NCBI GenBank assembly: GCA_965205995.1
Contig: OZ242200.1
Location: 3,906,001-3,970,000 of the forward strand
Direction of reading: 5' to 3'
DNA length: 64,000 nt
DNA from: MPNO01 sp965205995
GTDB taxonomy: Bacteria; Pseudomonadota; Alphaproteobacteria; MPNO01
Under the pieces are notes generated by a model, which was not told the DNA's origin, ran no database searches, and worked only from the letters and a program-made list of their open reading frames with translations. Below are positions 8,472-16,369 of this stretch, piece after piece (position 1 is the first letter of the stretch; the number at the start of each line of letters is the position of its first letter). A program made the position numbers and the translations under genes.

Positions 8472-8864
8472 ATGCGCGAGCTCGCCATGAAACCGCCCGC
8501 CATCGGGAGTGTGGTCCCGGTTCCCGTTCTCCACCCCCTGTCGCCGCACCGAGTCGACGGAAAATGCTTTCTGGATGGGCAGCGCGGACGCGTGATCGAA
8601 TTGATCGAGACCGATGGGGAGGGGCCGGCCGACCCGCTGGTGTGTCTGGAGGTCGAAGAAGAAGGCGCCCGCGTATTTGCGTGGTTCCTCGCCAGCGGCA
8701 TTATCGCGGGGACGGTGGTGGACGAAGAATTCTGTCTCTCGGTCGACGCCATGGTCTCGGAGTACAGGCCGCGCCGAGGCGCCGAGGGCCGTGTAGAGGT
8801 CTTCTTTCCGGAGACGGAGGAATGGTTCGAGACAAGTTGCTATGAAGCCACGGCGGGCTCGTGA
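8472..8864 (+). CDS. Hypothetical protein, 130 aa
   Basis: A 130-residue acidic ORF with no family I recognise and no signal peptide or membrane segment. It reads as a small beta-rich soluble protein (PLVCLEVEEEGARVFAWFLASG and VDEEFCLSVDAMVSEY). A second in-frame ATG at 8487 gives an alternative start; neither has a convincing ribosome site, although AGGAAT lies at 8454. The opposite strand is also open (8466-8906) but reads as Arg/Pro/His-rich shadow. A real gene is more likely than not; function unknown. It is the only ORF between the HTH gene and the hairpin at 8917. Confidence 0.5.
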   Translation: MRELAMKPPAIGSVVPVPVLHPLSPHRVDGKCFLDGQRGRVIELIETDGEGPADPLVCLEVEEEGARVFAWFLASGIIAGTVVDEEFCLSVDAMVSEYRPRRGAEGRVEVFFPETEEWFETSCYEATAGS

Positions 8865-8916
8865 CCGACTCCGGTCCCGGGGCAAGAGACAGGGATGGGG
8901 GAACATCCGGACGCTC

Positions 8917-8937
8917 GGCCGGCCGGTTAGGCCGGCC
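8917..8937 (+). terminator. GGCCGGCC hairpin after the hypothetical gene
   Basis: GGCCGGCC (8917-8924), loop GGTTA, GGCCGGCC (8930-8937) form a perfect 8-bp stem. Only TT follows, so it is a weak intrinsic terminator at best, but the position between two units fits. Confidence 0.35.
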
Positions 8938-8959
8938 TTCGCGTGACGGCTCGTTGTCC

Positions 8960-9049
8960 CGGCACAAGGTTCCGGCGCACCGCCGCCGGCTCGAAGGGGA
9001 CCGCTCGGTGCTGGGCAAGGTGATCCTCGACCCGACGATGGCGGCTTAG
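8960..9049 (+). pseudogene. Possible C-terminal remnant of a zinc-type alcohol dehydrogenase/quinone oxidoreductase
   Basis: In the frame ending at TAG 9049 the last 25 or so residues read AHRRRLEGDRSVLGKVILDP, very like the C-terminus of MDR quinone oxidoreductases (pattern AHRxLE...GKIVL-P). The sequence before it in the same frame is low-complexity Arg/Gly/Ser with no MDR similarity, and no start or Rossmann domain is present. It therefore looks like the tail of a deleted gene just ahead of the RidA gene, whose ribosome site AGGAGA overlaps the remnant's stop. The similarity is short, so chance is possible. Confidence 0.4.
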
Positions 9050-9058
9050 GAGAAGCGC

Positions 9059-10339
9059 ATGACCGTCGAACCGCTGCTACCCGTCACCCTCGGCAACGGG
9101 CAAGTCCGTTACGCGCCGGGGATGCGCGCCGGTTCCTGGGTGTTCGCGAGCGGCCACATGGCGCAGGATTACGGCAGCGGGATCGCCGCCTCGGTGCTCA
9201 GCGAAAGCGCGCCCAACGCCGCCGGTCCCAAGCGGGCGCGCGAGGCATCCCGGGTGTTCGACAATGTCGAGTCGGTGCTTGCCGCCGGCGGGGCCACCCT
9301 CGACCGCGTCGTCCGCACCGACCAGTATTATACCACCGTCGCCATGGTGCCGCCCTACCAGGCCGAGCGCCGGCGGCGCTTCGGCGCGCTGATCCCGCCC
9401 AGCACCTCGATCGTCCAGCAGGGGCTGCTGCTGCCGGGCGCCGCGCTCGATTTCCAGGCGATCGCCGTCGCCGGGGACGGCCCGCCGGTCGACCATGTCG
9501 ACCACGAGACGCTGCGCGGCCAGCCGAGTTCGGGCTACTCGGCGGCGCTCGCGGCGGGCGACTTCGTGTTCGTTCCGGGCAACACCGCGTTGGCGGTGGC
9601 CGGGGAGGAGGCGCGCAACGGCGTCGCCGCCGGAGCCCTGATCAAAGAGGGGCAGCTCTGGGGCGGCGAGCGGCTCAGGCTCGAAACCGCGTTCATCGTC
9701 ACCCGCCGCCTGCTCCCCTCGCTCGACCTCGTGGGGCTCGGCCCGGCGGATGTCGTGAAGGCGCAAATCTATCTGACCGATCCCCTGGACTGCGCGGTGG
9801 TGCACGACGTCTGGGCGGAGCATTTCGGCGCCGGCGCCGCGCTCTCGATCGTCCCCTGCGCGCCGCGCGGGCTGGTCGTCGAGGACGGCAGGATCGAGAT
9901 CAACATCCTCGCGCACCGCGACGGGGAAGCGGCCAAGACAATCGTCGAGGCCGGCACGGCGCCCACATTCGCGAACCAGGCGGAGGCCGTGCGCTGCGGC
10001 GACCTGTTGTTCCTGTCGGCGCTGATGGCGGCGGACCGGGACGGGAGGATGGCCGCGCCCGATGCGCGCCAGCCGCATTTCGTCCAGCCCGCCGGGGACG
10101 AGGCCGACGCGATCCTCGACGCCGCGGCGCGGATCTGCGCCGCCGCCGGGACCTCGCTCGAAAACGTCGTGCGGGTCCAGCAGTTCCATACCGACATCGC
10201 CGATTTCTATGCCGTGCACCAGGCCTGGGGCCGGCGCCTTCCCGGCCGGCCGATCCCGTTCTCGGCGATCGAGGTTCCCGGCCCGCTGCCGGTGCCGGGA
10301 TGTTCGGTGATGATGGATCTCTGGGTTTACGCACCCTAA
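9059..10339 (+). CDS. Triple-domain RidA/YjgF-family fusion, 426 aa
   Basis: Starts at ATG 9059 after TTAGGAGAAGC. Three RidA-like units follow in one chain, roughly residues 8-137, 160-290 and 302-425. Each has the pattern of a beta strand with G-x-FV-F-S/P-G, a helix, and a VV+-x-x-x-Y/F-x-T/L-D segment (RTDQYYTTVAMV, KAQIYLTDPLDC, RVQQFHTDIADF). Classical RidA is a single-domain homotrimer that hydrolyses 2-aminoacrylate-type imines using a conserved Arg before the last strands. None of the three units has Arg at that place (PPSTSIV, ALSIVPCA, IPFSAIEV), so imine deaminase activity is doubtful. The chain could fold as an intramolecular pseudo-trimer. The next gene starts 18 bases later. 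Confidence 0.85.
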   Translation: MTVEPLLPVTLGNGQVRYAPGMRAGSWVFASGHMAQDYGSGIAASVLSESAPNAAGPKRAREASRVFDNVESVLAAGGATLDRVVRTDQYYTTVAMVPPYQAERRRRFGALIPPSTSIVQQGLLLPGAALDFQAIAVAGDGPPVDHVDHETLRGQPSSGYSAALAAGDFVFVPGNTALAVAGEEARNGVAAGALIKEGQLWGGERLRLETAFIVTRRLLPSLDLVGLGPADVVKAQIYLTDPLDCAVVHDVWAEHFGAGAALSIVPCAPRGLVVEDGRIEINILAHRDGEAAKTIVEAGTAPTFANQAEAVRCGDLLFLSALMAADRDGRMAAPDARQPHFVQPAGDEADAILDAAARICAAAGTSLENVVRVQQFHTDIADFYAVHQAWGRRLPGRPIPFSAIEVPGPLPVPGCSVMMDLWVYAP

Positions 10340-10357
10340 CCGCAAAGGAGAGCGTCG

Positions 10358-11278
10358 ATGCGCCTCGCCGTACCGGATCTGATCTCGAACTCCTATTTCC
10401 CGTCGATTTCCGCGGTCGAGCTCGGCGATTTCGCGGAACAGGGGCTCGAGGTGAGCCACGAGCTGATCTTTCCCGTCGACAAGTGCTACCAGGCGCTGCG
10501 CGACGGGGAGGTCGATCTGATTGGCGGATCGGCGCATGCGGTGCTGTCCGCCTTTCCCCGCTGGGAGGGGGCGAAGCTGCTCTGCGCGCTCTCCCAGGGC
10601 ATGTACTGGTTCCTCGTCATGCGCGCCGACGAGGGCCATCGGCGCGGCGATCTCGGCGCCGTCAGGGGCAAGAAGATCGGCGCCGCGCCCTGGGTCGATT
10701 ACGGGCTCAAGCGGATGCTGCAAGAGGGCGGGATCGACATCGCGCGCGACGGGGTCGATATCGCGCCGGTGCCGGGCGTCTCCGGGCCGGGGGTGAGCTT
10801 CGGCGTGACCGCGGCCAGGGCGCTCGAGGACGGCCTGCTCGACGGGTTCTGGGCCAACGGCATGGGGGCCGAAATCGCCGTCACCCGCGGCGTCGGGACC
10901 ATCGTGATCGACGTTCGCAGGGGCGACGGCCCGCAAGCCGCGTTCAACTACACCCAGCCGGTGCTGGTGGCGACCGACAGGACGATCGCCGACCGTCCCG
11001 ACGATGCCGCCGCCGCGGTGCGCGCGATCGTCTCGACCCAGCAAAAGCTCAAGCAGGATGTCGGACGCGCGACGGCGATCGGCGAAAAGCTGTTCGCGCC
11101 GGACGAGGCGAAGCTGATCGCGCAGGTGGTCGAGCGCGACCTTCCTTTTTACGACCCGGCGATCCCCGAGGGCTTCGTCGAGGGCATGAACGTCTTCGCC
11201 CTCGACATGGGGATCCTCGACCGCCCGGTCCCCTATGACCGGGTGGTCGCGACCGAGTTCAGCGAGCTCTGGGGCTAG
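10358..11278 (+). CDS. NMT1/THI5-like ABC substrate-binding-fold protein without signal peptide, 306 aa
   Basis: ATG 10358 follows AAAGGAGAGC. The protein is a type 2 periplasmic-binding fold of the NMT1/SsuA-like group: an early domain I strand (RLAVPDLISNSYFP), GEVDLIGGSAHAVLSAF, then the hinge and LRGKKIG-like VRGKKIGAAPW. The first residues run straight into the first beta strand, so there is no signal peptide and it would stay cytoplasmic. No transporter genes adjoin. Possible roles include a cytoplasmic binding protein or an enzyme of the THI5-like kind; neither can be shown. Its TAG stop overlaps the stop of the convergent NIPSNAP gene within CTAG. Confidence 0.75.
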   Translation: MRLAVPDLISNSYFPSISAVELGDFAEQGLEVSHELIFPVDKCYQALRDGEVDLIGGSAHAVLSAFPRWEGAKLLCALSQGMYWFLVMRADEGHRRGDLGAVRGKKIGAAPWVDYGLKRMLQEGGIDIARDGVDIAPVPGVSGPGVSFGVTAARALEDGLLDGFWANGMGAEIAVTRGVGTIVIDVRRGDGPQAAFNYTQPVLVATDRTIADRPDDAAAAVRAIVSTQQKLKQDVGRATAIGEKLFAPDEAKLIAQVVERDLPFYDPAIPEGFVEGMNVFALDMGILDRPVPYDRVVATEFSELWG

Positions 11279-11901
11279 TTCACCGGCGAGTACTCCGCGG
11301 CGAAGCAGATCTTGGTTTCCTGGGTCAGGATCGGATCGGGCGCGCCGCTGATATTCTTGGGCGGCCAGATGCCCTTCGCCCGCGCCTCTTCGCGCACCGC
11401 GCGGCGGTGCTCGAGGCTCTCATAGCCCCAGATATGGACGAATTTGTTGAGCGCGCCGCATTCGGTGACCATCGCCATCACCAGCGGCGACATCTTGACG
11501 CGTTCCTCGATCGCCGAGGACCAGTTCTGCACCAGCGCCCCCTGCCCGCCCGGACGCATCGTGTATTCGCGCCATTCGAACACCGGTCCGAGACTGCCGC
11601 TCCCCATGGTCGGGGTGAAGGGCAGCGGGGTGAAGATCTCCGACTGCATGGTCTCTTGCAAATGGGCGACCTTGGGCGGCCAGTTGGGGTCCTTGCCGGC
11701 TTCGACGCGGGTCCTCTCGCGCTCGCCCATATCGGCATAGGGCCAGATGTGAATGACCTGGTTGAGGGGGCCGATCTCGGTATAGAGCATCGCGCTGATC
11801 TGCGAGACCTTGCCGCGGGTCTCATACGCTTGCCCGAAGGCGCTGAGGAATTCGGGCACCTTGCCGCGGGAAATGCGGTAGCTCCTGGCTTCGTAGATCA
11901 T
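11275..11901 (-). CDS. NIPSNAP family protein, 208 aa
   Basis: Starts at ATG 11901. Two dimeric alpha/beta-barrel (NIPSNAP) repeats are visible. The first opens MIYEARSYRISRGKVPEF with the motif HIWPYADMGER; the second opens EWREYTMRPGGQGAL with HIWGYESLEHR. The H-I-W-x-Y signature in both repeats is typical. Bacterial NIPSNAPs are small cytosolic proteins of poorly known function often near catabolic genes. It is 23 bases downstream of the D-2-hydroxyacid dehydrogenase stop side and probably cotranscribed. The stop codon shares CTAG with the convergent gene. Confidence 0.88.
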   Translation of the reverse strand: MIYEARSYRISRGKVPEFLSAFGQAYETRGKVSQISAMLYTEIGPLNQVIHIWPYADMGERERTRVEAGKDPNWPPKVAHLQETMQSEIFTPLPFTPTMGSGSLGPVFEWREYTMRPGGQGALVQNWSSAIEERVKMSPLVMAMVTECGALNKFVHIWGYESLEHRRAVREEARAKGIWPPKNISGAPDPILTQETKICFAAEYSPVN

Positions 11902-11924
11902 GAAGGATCCCTTTCCGTTCTGTG

Positions 11925-12989
11925 TCAGATGAGGCTGTTGCCGGCGAACCGCTGACGCCATAGCGGTATCGCGTCGGGGTTGACGACGTGTTTCGGAATC
12001 TCGCCCCGGGCCGCGGCGAAGATCGCTTGCTCCACCCAGGGCACCGCCATCTGCAGCCCGGTGCCGCGGTTGTTGGAAATCATGTGGGGCGACAGCAGCA
12101 CCTTGTCGCCGAGCCCGAGCAGCGGGGTCTGCGGCGGCGGCGGCTCTTCGGGCAGCACGTCGAGGGCGGCCGCGGCGAGCCGGTCCTCGTGCAGCGCGTC
12201 GAACAACGCCTCGATGTCGACGATGGGGCCGCGCGCGGTGTTGATCAGCACCGCGTCCGGCTTCATCAGCGCGAGCTCCCGCGCCCCGATCAGCCTTTCG
12301 GTCTCCGGGGAGAGGTTGCAGTGGATTGTCACCGCGTCGGCCTCCGACAGCAGCGTGTCGAGAGGGGTGCGGCGGACGTTGTGGCTGACGAACCGGGCGT
12401 CCTCGGCATAGGGGTCGTGGCCCAGCAGCCGCACCCGCCAGGGCGCCAGGAGATCGGCGACGCGCGAGCCGATACGCCCGAGCCCGACGATGCCCACCGC
12501 GATCCCCGGATAGTCGTCGATCTGCCGCGCGCCGAGATAGGTGCCCATCAGCGTCGGGTCGCGCCAGCGGCCTTCCTTCACGCTGCGGTCGCGCTCGCGC
12601 ACCTTCTTGAGCAGGGAGAGCAGGAAGGTGACGGCCCCCTCGGCGACGCCGCCCCAATTGCTTTCCGTCGGGCTGTTGACGACGAGAATCCCGAGATCGG
12701 TCGCCGCCGCCTCGTCCACATTGTCGTAGCCGACCGAATACTTGGCGACCAGCCGCAGATCCGGCGCCGATTCGAGGGAGCGGCGGGTCAGGATGTTGAG
12801 CCGGTTGGCGACGCCGGCGGCGGCGACGGTGGCCGGGCTGAACATCAACTCGGTCGAATCGCCGGTGCGGTTGGCGGCCTGCGACCAGGGTTCGTCGGGG
12901 ATTTCGACCTCGAGCCCGGCGGCGCGCATGCGCGCGTAGGATTCGCCGTTCGCGTCGACGGCGGCATAGACGTGGACCTTCGGTTGCAC
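11925..12989 (-). CDS. D-2-hydroxyacid dehydrogenase (D-3-phosphoglycerate dehydrogenase-like), 354 aa
   Basis: Begins at GTG 12989 with GGAAACGAGG upstream. The NAD-binding motif GIVGLGRIGSRVA lies in the second domain, followed by GHDPYAED. The catalytic Arg, Glu and His are in NTARGP, LPEEP and LSPHM, the order of the D-isomer-specific 2-hydroxyacid dehydrogenases. There is no ACT domain, so it is not a regulated SerA. It would interconvert a 2-oxoacid and a D-2-hydroxyacid with NAD(P)H. It sits between an HpxZ-like gene and a NIPSNAP gene on the same strand, consistent with a small catabolic operon. Confidence 0.9.
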   Translation of the reverse strand: MQPKVHVYAAVDANGESYARMRAAGLEVEIPDEPWSQAANRTGDSTELMFSPATVAAAGVANRLNILTRRSLESAPDLRLVAKYSVGYDNVDEAAATDLGILVVNSPTESNWGGVAEGAVTFLLSLLKKVRERDRSVKEGRWRDPTLMGTYLGARQIDDYPGIAVGIVGLGRIGSRVADLLAPWRVRLLGHDPYAEDARFVSHNVRRTPLDTLLSEADAVTIHCNLSPETERLIGARELALMKPDAVLINTARGPIVDIEALFDALHEDRLAAAALDVLPEEPPPPQTPLLGLGDKVLLSPHMISNNRGTGLQMAVPWVEQAIFAAARGEIPKHVVNPDAIPLWRQRFAGNSLI

Positions 12990-13013
12990 CGCTTGCCTCG
13001 TTTCCGGTTGAAA

Positions 13014-13409
13014 CTATTCGTCGTCGGGGATGTCGGAGACATGGGCGGATACGATCCGCCAACCCTCCTGCATGCGGACCCAGCACTGGCTCTGGCGGCC
13101 GACGATGCCGCCTTGCCGCGTCGCCTCGGTATCCGCCATCGCGAAGTCCCCGCCGAAGGTCTTGATCACCGTGTTGCGCAGCGTCCGCTCGACCCCCGCG
13201 ATGTTGCGGTTGCGGCGGAATCGGTCGATCGCGGTGTGGCCGAGAAGCGTGCCGTTGGGGCCGTAGCGCAGCGTCAGCGGGCTGTCCCAGAAGAGCGTCG
13301 CCAGGGTATCGACATCGTTGCTGCCGAGGGCTTTTTCGTAGCGCTCGAACGCCGCCGTCACCTCGGCGACCACCTCGGGAATGTCGATCTCGTGCGTTTC
13401 CGCCACCAT
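13014..13409 (-). CDS. HpxZ/AtzH-like SnoaL-fold protein (DUF3225), 131 aa
   Basis: The ATG at 13409 (MVAETHEIDIP) is preferred over an upstream ATG at 13466 because GGCGGAGCG precedes it and it gives the usual length for the family (about 125-130). The protein has the NTF2/SnoaL cone fold pattern: AAFERYEKALGSNDVDTLATLFWDS, RYGPNG, then GRQSQCWVRMQEGWRIVSAHVS. HpxZ is linked to oxalurate (purine) breakdown, and AtzH is a small companion of an amidase in cyanuric acid breakdown. No partner amidase is adjacent, so the role is unproven. It diverges from the UbiD gene. Confidence 0.8.
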   Translation of the reverse strand: MVAETHEIDIPEVVAEVTAAFERYEKALGSNDVDTLATLFWDSPLTLRYGPNGTLLGHTAIDRFRRNRNIAGVERTLRNTVIKTFGGDFAMADTEATRQGGIVGRQSQCWVRMQEGWRIVSAHVSDIPDDE

Positions 13410-13542
13410 GTCGCTCCGCCTCTGCCTGTGCGGCGCAAGGATGTCGCGATTGCCCCGCCAGTTCAACCGGGCGGCGGCTTGTCAGGGCGGTGGCGCGGCT
13501 GCATGCTCGGCGCCGTTGCCAAGGGTGGGGATCGGCCGGGTC

Positions 13543-14928
13543 GTGGAAGATCAAAGTCTGAGAGGCTTCATCGCCAAGGTGGAGAGCGAGGCGCCGGACG
13601 AGGTGCTGCGCGTCGCCGAGCCGGTGCGCCGCGAGCTCGACATCACGTCCGCGGTGTTCGAGCTCGAACGCGCCGGCCGCAGCCCGATCGTGATCTTCGA
13701 GAACGTCGAGGGTTTCGACATGCCGGTGGTCACCAACGTCGCCGGCAACCGGAGGCTGCTCGGCCTCGCTTTGGGCGTCGCGCCGGACGATCTTCCCGGC
13801 GCCTATCGCGAACGCTGCCAGAACTACCTGCCGGTCGAGCGGGTGGCGGACGCACCGTGGCAGGAGACGGTGTTCGAAGGCGAGGAGGTCGATCTCGCGA
13901 AGCTGCCGATCCCGCTGCATTTCGGGGTCGACGCCGCGCCCTATATCACCGCCGGTCAGATCGCCGCGCGCGACCCCGAAACCGGGGTCGACACCACCGG
14001 CTTCCATCGCCTGATGCTGCGCGGGCGGGACCGGCTGGGCCTGTCGCTGCATTCCCGGCGCCGCATGTACGAATACCACCGCCGCGCGGAGGAACGCGGC
14101 GAGGATCTGCCGGCCGCGATCACGCTCGGCATCCATCCCGTCCACTATATGGGCTCGATGGCCTATCACTACCCGCCGGGCGTCCGCAAGGTCGAGATCA
14201 TCGGCGCCCTGTTCGGCGAACCCTATCGCGTGGCGCGCTGCGGAACCGCGGAGCTCGACGTTCCCTGGGGCGCGGAGATCGTCATCGAGGGCAGGATCCT
14301 CGCCGGGGTGCACGAACCGGAAGGCCCGTTCGGCGAGTTCACCGGATACGCGTCCTACCGGTCGACCGAGAACGTCTTCGTCGCCGAGCGGATCCAGATG
14401 CGCAGCGACGCGATATTCCATTCGGTGGCCTCGGGGACGGCCTCCGACCACATCCTGATTTCGAGCATTTCGCGGGAGGCGGAGATCCTCAACGCGCTTC
14501 GCCGCAACCTTCCCAATGTGCGGGCGGTCCATGTGCCGACGGCCACGGTGGGCGCGCTGATGGCCATCGTTTCGATGAAGAAGACCGCCGAGGGCCAACC
14601 GCGCCAGGCGATTATGAGCGCGCTCGGCACCGAGTTCTATGTCAAATGCGTCGTCGTGGTGGACGAGGATGTGGACGTGTTCGATCTCTCCGACGTGATG
14701 TGGGCGGTGATCACCCGCACCCGGGCCGAGAGCGACGTGATCTACATTCCGGGCGCGATGGGCGCGATCCTCGATCCGACCTCCGACCCGGAAACCCACA
14801 CCGTGACCAAGATCGGCATCGATGCGACCAAGCCGACGGGGCGCGACTTCGCCGAACGGTTGACCATCGCCGACGGCCAGCGGAGCCGGGTGCGCGGCAT
14901 TCTGGCCCGCGCCGGCATCCGCATCTGA
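13543..14928 (+). CDS. UbiD-family prenylated-FMN decarboxylase, 461 aa
   Basis: The GTG at 13543 (VEDQSLRGFI) is preferred; the open frame extends back to 13381 but the extra residues are low-complexity and overlap the divergent HpxZ-like gene. UbiD landmarks are the N-terminal FENVEGFDMPVVTN, the LHFGVDAAPYIT region, HPVHYMGS and EGPFGEFTGY, which carries the paired acidic residues E260 and E265 of the prFMN Arg-Glu-Glu catalytic network. These enzymes reversibly decarboxylate unsaturated or aromatic acids. No UbiX-type prenyltransferase is in the window, so the cofactor must be made elsewhere. The M17 gene follows after 40 bases. Confidence 0.88.
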   Translation: MEDQSLRGFIAKVESEAPDEVLRVAEPVRRELDITSAVFELERAGRSPIVIFENVEGFDMPVVTNVAGNRRLLGLALGVAPDDLPGAYRERCQNYLPVERVADAPWQETVFEGEEVDLAKLPIPLHFGVDAAPYITAGQIAARDPETGVDTTGFHRLMLRGRDRLGLSLHSRRRMYEYHRRAEERGEDLPAAITLGIHPVHYMGSMAYHYPPGVRKVEIIGALFGEPYRVARCGTAELDVPWGAEIVIEGRILAGVHEPEGPFGEFTGYASYRSTENVFVAERIQMRSDAIFHSVASGTASDHILISSISREAEILNALRRNLPNVRAVHVPTATVGALMAIVSMKKTAEGQPRQAIMSALGTEFYVKCVVVVDEDVDVFDLSDVMWAVITRTRAESDVIYIPGAMGAILDPTSDPETHTVTKIGIDATKPTGRDFAERLTIADGQRSRVRGILARAGIRI

Positions 14929-14968
14929 GCCGCCTCCACGCCTCCCCGACCCCGCAAGAGAGGACATC

Positions 14969-16369
14969 GTGCGCGCCAGGTTCAAGACGAGGGCGGACGC
15001 CGGGACCGTCCCCATCGTCCCGATCGAGAAGGACGTATTCGCCGCTTGGCGCGCCGATCGGCCGGCCGCCCTCCGCGCCTGGGTGGACAGCACCGGCTTC
15101 ACGGCCGCGCCCCGCAGCCTGAGCCTCGTCGCCGGCGCGGACGGCTCGCTCGGCAGCGTCCTGTTCGGGGTCGAAGCGCATGACGATTTCTGGGCCTATG
15201 CGGATCTTCCCGGCCGGCTGCCCGCCGGCAGCTACCGGATCGATGCGCGGATGGAGCGTGCGGCCGCCACCGGGGCGGCGCTCGGCTGGGCGCTTGGATG
15301 CTATACCTTCGACCGCTATGCCGCGAAGCGGTCGGGGCCGGTGCCGGCGCTGGTCTGGCCGGCGGGCGCCGATCGCGCCCAGGTGCGCGCCGCGGCGGAG
15401 GCGACGACCACGATCCGCGATCTGATCAACACCCCCGCCGGCGATATGGGCCCGGCGGAGCTGGCCGCCTCGGCCCGCCGTATCGGCAAGGCAAGGGGCG
15501 CCGAGGTCACGGAGATAAAGGGAGCCGCGCTGCTCCGCCAGGGCTATCCGACGATCCATGCGGTCGGCCGGGCGAGCGTCAATGCACCGCGGCTTGTCGA
15601 TCTCCGCTGGGGCCGCGCCGGCGCGCCCAAAGTGACGCTGGTGGGCAAGGGGGTGTGCTTCGATACCGGCGGGCTCCAGATCAAGCCCGCCCTGGGCATG
15701 CTGCGGATGAAAAAGGACATGGGCGGCGCGGCGCATGTCATCGGGCTCGCCCAGATGATCATGACCGCCGGCCTCGATATCAGGCTGCGGGTGCTGATTC
15801 CGGCGGTGGAGAACAGCGTGTCGGGCAATGCTCTGCGGCCGCTCGATATCGTCAAGACGCGGAGCGGGATCACCGTCGAAATCAGCAATACCGATGCGGA
15901 GGGCCGGCTCGTCCTGTGCGATGCCCTCACCGAGGCGGAGAGCGAGGAGCCCGATCTGCTGATCGATTGCGCCACCCTCACCGGCGCGGCGAGGATCGCC
16001 CTGGGGGCGGAGCTTCCGGCCTTCTTCTGCAATGACGACGGGCTCGCCGGCGAGCTGTTGAGCGCCGGAGAGGCGGTATCCGATCCGCTTTGGCGTCTGC
16101 CCCTGTGGCGGCCCTATCGGCGGCTGCTCGACAGCAAGACCGCCGATATCAACAACGTGTCGGAAGGCGGCATGGGCGGGGCGATCACCGCCGCGCTCTA
16201 TCTGGAGGAGTTCGTGAACCGGACGACGCCGTGGATCCACCTCGACCTCATGGCCTGGAACCTGACCGCGCGCCCCGGCCGCCCGGTCGGCGGCGACGCC
16301 CAGGGGATGCGCGCGCTCTATGGCTTGATCGAATCCCGCTTCGGCAAGAAGGCGGGAAATCCGCCCTAG
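14969..16369 (+). CDS. M17 leucyl aminopeptidase family protein, 466 aa
   Basis: Starts at GTG 14969 after AAGAGAGGA. A divergent N-terminal domain (to about residue 145) precedes the catalytic domain with DLINTPAGDMGP, VGKGVCFDTGGLQIKP (metal and catalytic lysines), MKKDMGGAAH and the signature NTDAEGRLVL. Spacing matches cytosolic, hexameric two-metal leucyl aminopeptidases, and the length fits the shorter PepA-like group. It would cleave N-terminal residues from peptides, and the facing Yej-type importer supplies peptides, though that link is inference. The TAG stop shares CTAG with the convergent ABC ATPase gene. Confidence 0.9.
   Translation: MRARFKTRADAGTVPIVPIEKDVFAAWRADRPAALRAWVDSTGFTAAPRSLSLVAGADGSLGSVLFGVEAHDDFWAYADLPGRLPAGSYRIDARMERAAATGAALGWALGCYTFDRYAAKRSGPVPALVWPAGADRAQVRAAAEATTTIRDLINTPAGDMGPAELAASARRIGKARGAEVTEIKGAALLRQGYPTIHAVGRASVNAPRLVDLRWGRAGAPKVTLVGKGVCFDTGGLQIKPALGMLRMKKDMGGAAHVIGLAQMIMTAGLDIRLRVLIPAVENSVSGNALRPLDIVKTRSGITVEISNTDAEGRLVLCDALTEAESEEPDLLIDCATLTGAARIALGAELPAFFCNDDGLAGELLSAGEAVSDPLWRLPLWRPYRRLLDSKTADINNVSEGGMGGAITAALYLEEFVNRTTPWIHLDLMAWNLTARPGRPVGGDAQGMRALYGLIESRFGKKAGNPP

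Noticed and set aside
11275..15102. 1275-codon minus-strand open frame
   Set aside because: Only its last 208 residues (NIPSNAP) are real; the remainder is antisense to UbiD and M17 or out of frame with the dehydrogenase.
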